Assembly: GCA_035048495.1 (NCBI GenBank)
Contig: CM068546.1
Location: 37,032,674-37,096,673 of the forward strand
DNA: 64,000 bases
Source: Euptelea pleiosperma
Lineage: Eukaryota > Streptophyta > Magnoliopsida > Ranunculales > Eupteleaceae
Direction of reading: 5' to 3'
Below the pieces are notes generated by a model. It worked only from the letters and a program-made list of their open reading frames with translations. It did not search any database and had not been told where the DNA came from. Shown piece by piece: positions 51,701-61,802 of this stretch. The translations under genes were made by a program, and so were the position numbers. Position 1 is the first letter of the stretch; the number at the start of each line of letters is the position of its first letter.

Positions 51701-52035
51701 CTGATGTTAAAGCTCAATTTCAAGAATCCGACCCATTTGGTTGAGGAGATGACCCATTTGGTTGAGGAGATGCCTCAACCCCTATCATTTTGTGCCATGT
51801 GGAGGGAAGGACACGGGCTACTTAAATAATAGGTTAGGTGTCTGAATTTTTTTTCTTTTTTTCACTTTCACTTTTAATATTTATCTTTCTCTCGTGTGTT
51901 AAAGTCTACTTGTACTTTCCTTTATTAGCTTTCTCCTTTTTCCTATTTCCTTTGAGTTCGATGAGACCATTGAGTCAACTCTAGCTTATCAAATAAAGAC
52001 AAACCTCTATGATTTTTTTTTAAGCAAATTACCGT

Positions 52036-52403
52036 CCCAAGGTTTAAAGGGAGCCGTTATAACAGTATAACGATCTGGGGACGTTACAGTTTTTTCCGTT
52101 ATAATGAAAAAATGCTCAAGGTCGAAAAGGGAAAATAATAGAAATAACGGAAAAAAATGGAAAAATGGTGCTGAAATTCAAATTTTCAAAAACAAAAAAT
52201 AACTGAAAAAAAGGGAAAAAGCATTGGTTTTTTTCACAATTTTTTTTTCCAAAAAATAACGGTCGTTATTTTTCGTTATAACGAAAAAATAATAGAAAAT
52301 AACGGCCGTTATTTTCTGGGCATTTTAACGGTACGTAATGTTATGGGGGAGGTCCGAATCCGTTATTTTATTTTCGTTGTAAAGGCTGTTTGATAAACCT
52401 TGC
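52036..52403. mobile_element. GTTATAACG-family MITE
   Basis: Left CAAGGTTTAAAGGGAGCCG and right GGCTGTTTGATAAACCTTG are inverted ends. The interior has ACAGTATAACG, AAAATAACGGCCGTTATTTT (a perfect palindrome core, AATAACGGCCGTTATT) and TTTTAACGGTACGTAATG. It is near the reverse complement of 21406-21759. Confidence 0.75.
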
Positions 52404-52417
52404 TATGTCCTTCCTCC

Positions 52418-52533
52418 TGTGTCTGGGAGTCTTAGGTCAAATTAATATATTTAACAGGTATGCAAATTAATATTATGTGTCTGGGAGTCTCAGGTCAAAT
52501 TAATACATTTAACAGGTACGCAAATTAATATTA
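52418..52533. repeat. 58-bp tandem duplication
   Basis: TGTGTCTGGGAGTCTTAGGT and TGTGTCTGGGAGTCTCAGGT start two adjacent units (52418 and 52476) that stay alike to ACGCAAATTAATATTAT. Few differences, so a fairly recent duplication. Confidence 0.85.
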
Positions 52534-52605
52534 TTTTTTTGGGTCATGATGCAACAATGTATACTTGAAACTTAATGGCGATTTTTGTTACTCGTTGCTT
52601 CCATC

Positions 52606-53212
52606 TGGGCCCACTGACCACATGGATGTTTAGCCCACCCCTTGGGCCGACATTCATACAAAAAAAATCAGCTTATTTTATGATTTTTAGCCGTTGGTTT
52701 TAGCAAGGTTTAAAAGGGGCCTTTATAACGGTATAGAGGACTGGGCTTATAAAAAAAAAGGGGTATAACGGGCTGGGGGTGTTATCATTTTTTCCATTAT
52801 AACACTCATTATAATGAATTGCAACGCTCAGGGGCAAAAACAGAAACTAACAGAAAAAGGGAAAAAAATTGCACTGAAATTCAAATTTCAAAATTTCAAA
52901 AATGAAAAAAAATAAAAAATATCAGAAAAAATGCTGAAAAATAAAGAAAATAAAGGCTGTTTTTCACCAATTTCCCAAAAAATAACAGTCATTATTTTCG
53001 TTGTGACAGAATGTAACGGGGAGGTCCGAATACATTATAAAGGCCATTTTTTAAATGATGGGTTTTAGTACTAAAAAATAATGGTTGAATTCAACTACTA
53101 GAATCACGCCTTAAAAAGTACTAAAATCTAGAGATTACTAATCGGGGTGATTTTTGGTGTGTATATCCATGAAGCGATGGGCTAAACATCCATGCGGTTA
53201 GCGGGTCCAGTT
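52606..53212. mobile_element. Foldback element (CACGTG family) split by a MITE
   Basis: Left arm: CCCACTGACCACATGGATGT, TTAGCCCACCCC, AAAAATCAGCTTATTTTATG. Right arm in complement: GATTACTAATCGGGGTGATT, TTTGGTGTGTATATCC, GATGGGCTAAACATCC, ATGCGGTTAGCGGG. A GTTATAACG MITE (about 52701-53072) sits in the middle. Confidence 0.7.
52693..53080. mobile_element. GTTATAACG MITE nested in a foldback element
   Basis: Begins CAAGGTTTAAAAGGGGCC and ends GGCCATTTTTTAAATGATG. Flanks on both sides read GGTTTTAG, an 8-base match (9 with one mismatch), marking the insertion point inside the older element. Interior words TATAACACTCATTATAATG and CAGTCATTATTTTCGTTGTG match the family. Confidence 0.7.
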
Positions 53213-53634
53213 TGTAGCATTGAGTAACAATAAAGTTTCAAGTATCCCAAGGGTTACATCTTCTTCCTATATTTTTTTTAAAAAGTACACTTACGTCATT
53301 AAAAGGCAGCACGAACTTAAGAGAGAAATTTGCAGAGACAGATAAATAGGAAAGTAGCTGAAGAGAGTAAAAAGGAAAGCAATAAATAAATGGGAAAGGA
53401 ATGTATACTTAAAAAACATCTGGAAAGAAAACCAAGTTTACCTGTTCCCCTTGACCCACCCTCCACATGTCATAATATAATAGGGGGTTGAGGCATCTCC
53501 TCAACCAAATGGGTGAGGAAAGGTTTTTCGCAATTTCAATGCCTTAATCCTCAGGTCCTTGATAACCAATATATTAGAGACATATGTGTTAATTTGGGTA
53601 TAAAATATGATTCCCATCTGCATGAGCCTATGTA

Positions 53635-53721
53635 GCTGGGACAAGGGCCGTCTTGACACAAATTGGGGCCTAAAGCAAAAACTCTAAATGCGGTTTAATC
53701 ACTCACAGCATTAGATGAAGA

Positions 53722-53752
<31 letters not shown>

Positions 53753-53928
53753 AGATGAAGAGTCAATCCGGTAATAGAGTGCCCAGTCCGTAGAGAAGAG
53801 AAAACTAATTTTCAAAGCACGTGGCGAGTAATTATAGGTAGATATATATTAAACAAAAAAAATTTCGGGCCTTCCATCATTTGGGTCCTGAGGCGACCGC
53901 CTTATGCTTGAGCCAGCCCTGGCTGGGA
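53635..53928. mobile_element. hAT-like MITE with CAGGG-type ends
   Basis: Left end CAAGGGCCGTCTTGACAC (53642) and right end GCTTGAGCCAGCCCTG (to 53921) are imperfect inverted repeats of the CAGGGCCGG type common in plant hAT elements. Interior starts GGGGCCTAAAGC and ends GGGTCCTGAGGCGACCGCC. Flanks GCTGGGA on both sides (53635-53641, 53922-53928) suggest a 7-8-bp duplication. A (GA)13 tract lies at 53727-53752. Confidence 0.65.
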
Positions 53929-54053
53929 CCCTCCTGATTAGGGAGTTTGGTGTTTAAATACTGATGGAGCATTGAGAGATGATTGTGCACGGCATGGTTT
54001 TATTTTCAAAGATAACATGGGAACACCTTTATTTGGGGTTGCTGGAGGGACTC

Positions 54054-54370
54054 AGGGCCGTCTCGATACAAGTTGAGGCCTAAGGCGAAAACTCTATACA
54101 AGGCCTTTCTTATATATATATATATATGATATTAATTAAAAATTAAATTGTATTATTGGAAATATTTATATAAAAAACTATTTTTGATAATCAAAAACTA
54201 CGAAAAAAACTTCGATGCGGAGGGCCCCAGTTGGCAGAGGACTCTTGTAGCCCTACATAGATCAATTTTTGGGCCCAATGACTGCGTGGATGTTCAGCCC
54301 AACTATTGGTGGATAAACACACTGCTGAGCCAACTATTTGGCTGGGCAGGGCCAAGCTCCAAAAAAATCA
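54054..54370. repeat. Second copy or relative of the hAT-like MITE
   Basis: Begins CTCAGGGCCGTCTCGATAC and GAGGCCTAAGGCGAAAAC, matching the left half of 53642-53921, then has an AT tract (54112-54126). The right end is not clear; AACTGCGTGG-like words of the foldback family follow at 54290. Confidence 0.5.
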
Positions 54371-54529
54371 GGCTGGGCCTCTAACTAAACATGGTGATAA
54401 TTGAGAGAATAAAACTCCATCAAATCAAAGAAAATAAAAACGCTTTTAGGGTTTTAGAATGGAAAAAAATTGATATTTAATTAATACATATGTGGACTAT
54501 AATACCCATAATTATTTTGTAAATTACTG

Positions 54530-54675
54530 ATTTTTTGAATCCTTAGTCCACTTGACCCAGTTAACTCGGACAGATTTTGAGTCAACTCCGCGAGACTTAG
54601 AAATCCAAGTTTGTATGCCGAGTCAACTTGAAATACGATCGAGTGGAGTCGACTTGGCGAGTTTTAAAACATTCA
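54530..54675. repeat. GAGTCGACTTGG-type element remnant
   Basis: Contains CCACTTGACCCAGTTAACTC, GAGTCAACTCCGCGAG and GTGGAGTCGACTTGGCGAG and ends GTTTTAAAACATTC, the same kind of terminus seen in other MITEs here. Only the right terminus is clear. Confidence 0.45.
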
Positions 54676-54876
54676 CATAAATACTAAGTTTTTCCTATTT
54701 GTTTCAAACCACATACCAGTATACCACAACGAGAGAGCACATGCAGCAAAAAAAAAAAATCCCTTACACAGTGACTTCAACAAACAAAATACGTAATTTG
54801 CATGAGAACAGTGGGAACATCGGTACACCTATGAAGAACTACTCTGTGAGATACATTTACCTCTCTTCCTCTCTAC

Positions 54877-56652
54877 TTAATGGAATTTCCAAACAGAAAG
54901 AGAATGAATTGGAGTTCCCTTCCACCCAACAGTTAAACATTTGCCATTCATATCAAGGGTGCAAGAACTCCCACAAGCAAACTGCTTAACAACCAGGCTA
55001 GCTTGATACAAGGACGACTGGCTCAGTTCTGTCTCCATCAAGCCAAACTGTGCGAAGAACGCTCTCCACACATTGATCCCCACATGCCGCATCGTTCTCT
55101 CCTCTCCCTCACTTGCAACAATGTTCTGAATCGCCCCACGAATGAATCTCCCTTCAATTGTCAATCTATTCTGATTGTTTCGATCCATACAAGTTTCAAC
55201 GCAATCGAATAATACACTGTAGTAGAAGAGAGCTTCAATGAAGCGATTCACAAACGACGGCGAATTATGGTTTGCTTCCATTTCTGAGACAACCATTACA
55301 CCAGGGCTGATGTTCCTAATCACTCTCATTAGACTTTCTAAGCAATCAGGTTGTGCAATCATGGTTCTCAAAAAAAATGATGAATAGACCACAACCTCTT
55401 CTTCAGCTTCTAACTCGAATAAATCTTGCTTCAGATCTTTCATGTCTGAAACTATAACTACCTTAAATGAAAATGGTAAGTTCATGGTTTTCGCGAAACT
55501 TACTAACCGCTTACCTGTCTCCTCGATCTTCTGTTTTGATGTTGTTCCAAGTCCAACAGCAGTTATCTTTAAAAGCTCCAGTGGGCATTCATTTCTAGAT
55601 GCAAGAGCTTGCATCAATACTGTCCAATGCATTCCAAATCTGATCCTGAGATCGATCAAATGCACCTGTTTCGCTGAAGCAACATACTCCATGATGGCTT
55701 GCATTCCTGCAATGTGCAACATTTGAGAGAAGGGAAGTTCTTGGTGATATGCCAGAATTGCCGGGTTAGGACCCATCCACTCCTCTTCGACTTCTAATGG
55801 CTGTATTCCTTTTCCCATTTCCTGTGATGGGATTCTCCCAGTTTGTCGATTGATCCTCTCTCGAAGGGCTTCGGCAAAGTAGAAAACAGCTCTCTGAACA
55901 GGACTTCCAGTACATGACGACAAGTGCTCACATTGGGTAAGCAATTTGTTCGCTCGATGAAATTGCTGATGTTCTACCTTCTCAGCTGAGGCTAGAAGAA
56001 AATGGGCGAGTTGTACATCTTTGGTTTCCTCGTCACTGAGACCCAAAAGAGCATAGCCAAAGGGATGTCTAAGCATGGAGAGATCATTATCTTTTTTGTC
56101 TGAGTGTTGGATGTACTGTGCTCCAGCGACCCTCATGACTTCTTCAGTTGATAATCTTCGACCATCTACAGTAGTATCTGTTTCTCTGTGCTGCTCGTTT
56201 AGTTTTTCCCCGTTCAATCTCTTGACCCCGCTTCTATACTTGTTTAGAAGCTCTAATGATGCTAAAGAGATTGGACACCGCTTCGACTTCTTGGGTTCAA
56301 CAAGATCTGAAATTTCAGTAAGAATGGATTCCAGCCTCACAGAGTCTTGGGATGATTGAATTGGTGTGGAAACAACATCGAAGTGAAAATCATCCAATAT
56401 CCCAAAATCAGAAATTGGTGTTGGTGGTTGATCTTTGGACAATAGGACTAGTTTCCGAGGAGTGTTGTTTTCAGGGAAGCAATATTCAGAACAAAGATAA
56501 TCATTATCTCCCCTATCTTCTATTCCAAACAAATCATTCTGTTTCCCTTTGATCACTCCTTCCTCTGTCGTCCCATAACCTTGATGAGGACTATTAACAC
56601 CTTGAGCTCCACTGAAATCAAAGGGCTCAAATGAGAACAAGGCATTCATCAT
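54877..56652 (-). CDS. GRAS-domain transcriptional regulator, tandem copy A
   Basis: A nuclear protein of the plant GRAS family, encoded by one exon, 591 residues. The N-terminus (about 1-210) is variable and lacks a DELLA motif. GRAS domain from about 215: LHRI (LAHFLLASAEKVEHQQ), VHIID core VHLID at 330-334, LHRII, PFYRE (SPSFVNRFIEALFYYSVLFD), and RVER/SAW (MRHVGINVWRAFF, LTVGWKGTPIHSLSVWKF). RRLSTEEVMRVAGAQYIQ precedes the domain. It is alike to groups often labelled DELLA RGL1-like, but the exact subfamily is unknown to me. Compared with copy B, R336 and H342 replace Gly and Gln just after VHLID, positions that are usually conserved. Tandem with copy B on the same strand about 2.4 kb away. 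Confidence 0.92.
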   Translation of the reverse strand: MMNALFSFEPFDFSGAQGVNSPHQGYGTTEEGVIKGKQNDLFGIEDRGDNDYLCSEYCFPENNTPRKLVLLSKDQPPTPISDFGILDDFHFDVVSTPIQSSQDSVRLESILTEISDLVEPKKSKRCPISLASLELLNKYRSGVKRLNGEKLNEQHRETDTTVDGRRLSTEEVMRVAGAQYIQHSDKKDNDLSMLRHPFGYALLGLSDEETKDVQLAHFLLASAEKVEHQQFHRANKLLTQCEHLSSCTGSPVQRAVFYFAEALRERINRQTGRIPSQEMGKGIQPLEVEEEWMGPNPAILAYHQELPFSQMLHIAGMQAIMEYVASAKQVHLIDLRIRFGMHWTVLMQALASRNECPLELLKITAVGLGTTSKQKIEETGKRLVSFAKTMNLPFSFKVVIVSDMKDLKQDLFELEAEEEVVVYSSFFLRTMIAQPDCLESLMRVIRNISPGVMVVSEMEANHNSPSFVNRFIEALFYYSVLFDCVETCMDRNNQNRLTIEGRFIRGAIQNIVASEGEERTMRHVGINVWRAFFAQFGLMETELSQSSLYQASLVVKQFACGSSCTLDMNGKCLTVGWKGTPIHSLSVWKFH

Positions 56653-57496
56653 TCTCGATATGGAAACTGACCGCCGAGCTCCTCTTAAATCAGAGAATCT
56701 TAGTATTTCAAATCAATTCTTAGCCATGACATCATGTATGAGGTGAAGAAGAACAGTAATTTGTGATGTATCTTATGCATCTTATTACAGTGGTTTCTGA
56801 AAGAACGAGGTACATGTACTTGGTATAACCGTCCAATTTATAATCATAAGGTATACATCATCAATCGACAGGATTGCATGCAAAGAATATCGATTATGTT
56901 ATTATTGATTCTTTCTTGATAAGCAGTATTCTAATCATTAGATTGGGAATTGAAATATCTTACACCAAAAAACAGTGAGAACAACAACTGTGATGTTGAT
57001 ATGTGTATGTTACAGCAGCCATGGTATGATGAGGATCTGGTTGTATGAAGAACTGTTTTGAAAACCAAACCAGAGACTGAACCAACCGATTTTATGTCAA
57101 TTAGTTGGACCATGTTCAGACCACAGTTCAAACTGGTCTGACCGGTTTGTATTAATTAAGTAATCAATTAAAATCAGTAAAATTGATCTAAATATTAGAA
57201 AAATATATGTAAAAAAGACTAAAAACAGATTCTTTGAGAAAACCAACTTTCATTTCCTAAAAAATTGCATTGATCCAAAACAGACTCCATATTTCATCCC
57301 TTTTTGGTCCAACGGAAACATATGGTTCATTCGGTTGAACAGTCGAACTGTTTAGTTTGTTGGAAAAATATTGATTCTAAAAAAAATTTACAAATTTTTT
57401 TGGTCGAACCCTGTCGCATGCCATTGACCCGGTTCGGTTTTTATTCACTGAATCGACAGACATTTGGATACGATTTTTTTTTTCAAACTAAAACAA
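56653..57496. other. Upstream region of GRAS copy A
   Basis: The proximal part (about 56850-56950, ATCGACAGGATTGCATGC, ATTGATTCTTTCTTGAT) matches the region before copy B at 60960-61040. Around 57050-57450 lies GGTTCGAAC / CCGGTTCGG-rich DNA typical of a small transposon; a relative lies at 61300-61375. No coding. Confidence 0.5.
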
Positions 57497-58062
57497 GAAT
57501 AAGGGTCCAGATTCCAAATAGAAGTTGAAAGTCACAAGCAAGTTGTGGACATTGGGAAAGTCACTCAGAATCTCCTAAGAACTTCAGCCAAGCAATACTA
57601 GAAAAGTACTATGTTAAAGAAAAAAAATCAAATAAACTAAGCAAGAAATAGTTTTGAATGGTTTTGTTTGGTCATGTTTTCTGTTTTCCTGCTTGCTTTG
57701 TATTCTTTAAGACTTTTGGTAGGCTTCCTTAGCCTCTAATTGTCTCAATTAAATAAAAATTCTATACTTATCAAAAACAATAAAGCAGTTTAATTATAAA
57801 AAAGAAAAAAGAAAAGAAAATACAGCATAGAAGAGAATGTCATGGCTTGAAGACAAAAAATATTGTATTAAAAAAGTACACGAAAGGACGCAAGCTAGTA
57901 TCATAGAGAATAATGACAGGTTTACACGGTTGTGAGTTGGATTAATCCTTTCTTTTATAATATACCCATTTGAGTTTGAATCCATCGGAGCTATCGAAAG
58001 ATTCACTAAAATCAAAACATCCATTAAAATAATTTGGGGCTTACAAGATAACTTATTAGAAT
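57497..58062. repeat. GRAS upstream block, copy 1 of 3
   Basis: Shares with 61803-62165 and 63539-63940 the words TCTCCTAAGAACTTCAGCCA, ATACTAGAAAAGTAC, GTCATGGCTTGAAGACAA and TTTGAGTTTGAATCCATCGG. Copy 1 carries about 130 extra bases (57655-57785). It lies 0.8-1.4 kb before the start of GRAS copy A. Confidence 0.75.
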
Positions 58063-58504
58063 TAGTGGGAGGCACGTGTGATGCACATGCTTGAAGAAGA
58101 AGAGAATTTAGGAGAAAAAATTCGTTGTCCCTCCCAGTACTCCTTGTTAACCACCCTTAACCAGCTAACTAAGGGATTAACGTGGGTTGGGTTAAAGCCC
58201 TGGTAGAACACTGTTCTATCAAGGACTCTTAGAGTGAGTCAAGCTCTAATTTTGGATAAAAGATCAATTCTCTTATTCTTATTCATTCTTAATCAAACAA
58301 TTACATTATATTGACCTAAAGAAACTTACTAATCTTGATAGTTTTCAAGATATTATTCTACCTAATATAGGAAACTCAATTAAAATATGAAATTCTACCT
58401 AAGTTAAACAAGGAGAAATTTTTGCTTCCTTGGAGGACCCCTTAGATTCAGTAGTCACCACCTATGTAATTTTGAAAATGTTCCTTGTCAAATCATGTGT
58501 TGCC
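58063..58504. other. No gene recognised
   Basis: Spacer between the copy 1 upstream block and the next repeat. No coding or repeat feature stands out. Confidence 0.4.
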
Positions 58505-58742
58505 TGTTGACAACCACTATACTGAATTTACTCTAAAAGCTTAAGCTGTTAGAGGGAGGCGTAAGCGTAACAATGTATATCAAAGAGTTCACGGGTCTAA
58601 AAGAGGTAGAGTGATGGTCACACAGCTAAATAACACACTCCAACAACACCTCCCATCGATACTTTGCCGGGGACTTGAACCTGTGACCTACTGGGACCTT
58701 CCTACTTTGATAAGCTTTTAGAGTAAAGTGGTTGTTAACATG
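58505..58742. mobile_element. TTACTCTAAAAGCTTAAG inverted-repeat element
   Basis: Left GACAACCACTATACTG...CTCTAAAAGCTTA and right TAAGCTTTTAGAGTAAAGTG, GTTGTTAAC are inverted copies. The interior, on the minus strand, has GTCACAGGTTCAAGTCCCC, a tRNA B-box-like word. A one-sided relative lies at 61042-61250. Confidence 0.6.
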
Positions 58743-59087
58743 CCCCACCTCTCCATGTAAGGAAGAATGAAACAAAACAAACATGAAGATGAAGTGCAAA
58801 GAATGAAACGAATTTGGAAGAATGGAGGCAATGGGAGAGACCTGTTGCTAATGATTCTAAGAGACGAGAGAAGCAGAGAATTTCTACAGAGAAGATACAG
58901 ATGGTATTGAGCAGCGATGGAGCTAGGGACCTCTAGAGATTGTAATTTTGAGTTGTATCTTTGCTTTTGCTTGTTTGTAATTCCTGTTTTTTCTTGATGA
59001 TTATCTATTTCACCACAAAAAATAGAACACAACATAAAGGCTACTCAATAACACAGGTTTATAATTTCTCTCTGTTTCTCTCTATAC

Positions 59088-60842
59088 TCAATGAAATTTC
59101 CAAGCAGAAAGAGAATGAATTGGAGTTCCCTTCCACCCAACAGTTAAACATTTGCCATTCATATCAAGGGTGCAAGAACTCTCACAAGCAAACTGTTTAA
59201 CAACCAGGCTAGCTTGATATAATGATGACTGACTCAATTGTGTCTCCACCATGCCAAACCGTGCGAAGAATGCTCTCCACATATCAATCCCCACATGCCG
59301 AATCGTCCTCTCCACTCCATCACTTACAACAATGTTCCGAATTGTCTGACCATAGAATACCCCTTCAATCGTCATTCTATTCTGATTGCGTCGATCCATA
59401 CAAGTTTCGACGCAATCGAATAATGCACTATAGAAGAAGAGAGCTTCAATGAATCGGTTCACAAAAGACGGCGAATTATGGTTCGCTTCGATTTCACTGA
59501 CCACCATTATACAAGGTCTAAGTTTCTTGATCACTTTCATTACAATTTCTAAGCGATCAGGCTTTGCGAGCATGATCCTCAGTAACATTGGAGAATAGAC
59601 GACGACTGCTTCATCAGCCTCTAACTCAAATAAATCTTCCTTGAGATTTTTCATGTCTGATACAATAACTACCTTGAATGAAAAAGGTAAGTTCATGGTT
59701 TTGGCGAAATTTACCAACCTCTCACCAGTCTCCGCCATCTTCTGTTGTGATGCTGTTCCAACAGCAGTAATCTTTAAAAGCTCGAGCGGGCATTCATATC
59801 TTGATGCAAGAGCTTGCATCAAGACTGTCCATTGCATTCCGGTCCTGATTCCAAGATCGATCAAATGAATCTTCTTTGCTAACACCACATTATCCATGAT
59901 GGCTTGCATTCCTGCAAAGTGCAACACTTGAGAGAAGGGAAGTTCTATGTGATATGCCAGAAGAGCTGGGTTAGGACTCATGAATTCCTCTTCTAGATTT
60001 ACTGGTTGTATTCCTTTACCCATTTCCAGTGATGGGATTCTCCCATTTTGTCGATCGATCCTCGCTCGAAGAGCTTCAGCAAAGTAGTAAACAGCTCTCT
60101 GAACAGGACTTCCAGTACATGACGACAAGTGCTCACACTGACTGAGCAATTTGTTCGCTCGATCATATTGCTGATGTTCTACCTTTTCAGCCGAGGCTAG
60201 AAGAAGGTGGGCAAGTTCCACATCTTTGGTTTCCTCGTCGCCAAGACCCGAAAGAGCACAACCAAAGGGATGTCTAAACATGGCAAGATCATCATCCTTT
60301 TGGACATTGAATTGGATGTACTGTGCTCCAGCAATCCTCATCACTTCTTCAGTTGATAATCTTCGGCCTTCTACAGTTGTACATGTTTCTTCGTGCTGCT
60401 CGTTTAGTTTTTCGCCATTCAATCTCTTGAACCCACTTCTGTAGTTATTTAGAATCTCTAATGATGTTGAAGAGATTGGACACCAGTTTTTCTTTATGGG
60501 TTCGACAGGATTCGAAATTTCAGTTAGGATGGGCTCCAGCTTTCCAGATTCTTGGAATGATTGAATTGGCGGGGGAACGACATCGAAGATAAAATCATCG
60601 AACATCCCAAAATCTGAAATTGATTGTTGTTGATCTTTGGACAATAGGACTAGTTTCTGTGGAGTGTTTTCTTGATTGAAGCCATATTCAGAATAAAGAT
60701 AATCAATATCTCCCTTATCTTCTATTCCAAGCAAATCATTTTGTTTCCCTTTGATCACTCCTTCCTCTGTCGTCCCATAACCTTGATGAGGATCAATTCC
60801 ACTGAAATCAAAGGGATCAAATGAGAACAAGGCATTCATCAT
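59088..60842 (-). CDS. GRAS-domain transcriptional regulator, tandem copy B
   Basis: Single exon, 584 residues, aligned end to end with copy A apart from small gaps near residues 15-25 and 70-80. Same layout: variable N-terminus MMNALFSFDPFDFSG, RRLSTEEVMRIAGAQYIQ, LHRI (LAHLLLASAEKVEHQQYDRA), IHLIDLGIRTGMQW at 325-338 with the Gly and Gln expected in the family, PFYRE (FVNRFIEALFFYSALFD), RVER and SAW (LTVGWKGTPIHSLSAWKF). No stop or frameshift, so both copies look functional. B keeps the more typical VHIID surroundings and may retain the ancestral role; that is an inference. Confidence 0.92.
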   Translation of the reverse strand: MMNALFSFDPFDFSGIDPHQGYGTTEEGVIKGKQNDLLGIEDKGDIDYLYSEYGFNQENTPQKLVLLSKDQQQSISDFGMFDDFIFDVVPPPIQSFQESGKLEPILTEISNPVEPIKKNWCPISSTSLEILNNYRSGFKRLNGEKLNEQHEETCTTVEGRRLSTEEVMRIAGAQYIQFNVQKDDDLAMFRHPFGCALSGLGDEETKDVELAHLLLASAEKVEHQQYDRANKLLSQCEHLSSCTGSPVQRAVYYFAEALRARIDRQNGRIPSLEMGKGIQPVNLEEEFMSPNPALLAYHIELPFSQVLHFAGMQAIMDNVVLAKKIHLIDLGIRTGMQWTVLMQALASRYECPLELLKITAVGTASQQKMAETGERLVNFAKTMNLPFSFKVVIVSDMKNLKEDLFELEADEAVVVYSPMLLRIMLAKPDRLEIVMKVIKKLRPCIMVVSEIEANHNSPSFVNRFIEALFFYSALFDCVETCMDRRNQNRMTIEGVFYGQTIRNIVVSDGVERTIRHVGIDMWRAFFARFGMVETQLSQSSLYQASLVVKQFACESSCTLDMNGKCLTVGWKGTPIHSLSAWKFH

Positions 60843-61802
60843 TCTTGGTATGGAATCAGAGAAGCTTGGACCTCAGTCCAATATGTAATAACGAGATACA
60901 TGTATATTAGGTAATATTTGTTTAATCTTATAGTACTTCTAATAATAAGGTACGTGTCATCAATCGACAAGATCGCAGACAATATCGATCATCTTATTCT
61001 TGATTCTTTTTAGTATATTCTAATCATAGAATTGCTAATTTCGATGTTAGTGTTAACTAACCACTTTACTCTAAAAGCTTAAGTTGTTAGAGGGAGGCCT
61101 AATTATGTATATCAAAGGGTCCACATGTCTAACAAAAGCGGAGTGTTGGCCATATAGCCAAACATTACACTCCAGTAACATGCCCCCCAACACTTTGCCG
61201 AGACTTGAACCTGAGACCTATTGGGACTTTAACCCCTCAACACTCCAATAACGAGAAAAACTGTTTTTTTTTTTTTTTTTTGGAAAATATCAATTATATG
61301 GGAACTAAAACCAAATTTACAAACATTTTGTTGATCCGAGTCGCGCCGTCGGTCCAGTCCGGTTTTTATAACATTGGTATGAAGGACGGTTGGATCTAAA
61401 ACTTCTAGACCTAGTTAGCAATTGGGAGTGCGGAGAAAATAAAGTACGGAAAATATTCGAGTACAATTCAGTTTGTCATTAACAAATGCATTCATAAATT
61501 CAGAAAAAAAATAATTTAAAATATAATATTAAAAAAAGAGTAAAATATTGACAAATTTTTGTCTTAATTATAAAATGATTTTTCTTGTTCAAAACTTAAT
61601 AATTTGAAAACAATTCGAAAAGTTTGTGAATTATTTGAGAATAATTTGATTATGTTAAAAAAAATGCCCTAATTTTTCCAAACCTTTGAATAGGACATTG
61701 TTGGGTTCATTTTTTAAATAATTCGTAATGTCAAGAATTGACTAACTAGGCTTATAGACCAAGAAAATTTGTACAAATTTTTAAGTTTCTTTTTATAACT
61801 TA
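60843..61802. other. Upstream region of GRAS copy B
   Basis: Proximal promoter similar to that of copy A. A one-sided relative of the CTCTAAAAGCTTAAG element lies at 61042-61250, ending in ACTTGAACCTGAGACC. A T-run of about 19 bases follows at 61264. Then AT-rich DNA without recognised features. Confidence 0.5.

Larger units (their letters stand above)
51705..53560. mobile_element. Large inverted-repeat structure with nested MITEs
   Basis: CCCATTTGGTTGAGGAGATG and GATGCCTCAACCCC near 51732-51790 recur in inverted form near 53480-53520 (GGGGGTTGAGGCATCTCC, TCAACCAAATGGGTGAGG), with further similarity outward (ATGTGGAGGG / CCCTCCACATG). Between the arms lie two GTTATAACG MITEs and one foldback element. 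On the left arm the 21-base unit ending GGTTGAGGAGAT is duplicated. It may be a single larger element of unknown class; no transposase is seen. Confidence 0.5.

Noticed and set aside
57794..58075. Open frame sharing PMDSNSN with one at 63596-63904
   Set aside because: The likeness comes from the triplicated upstream block; the frames differ outside a few residues and copy 2 does not keep the frame, so it is a DNA repeat and not a gene.
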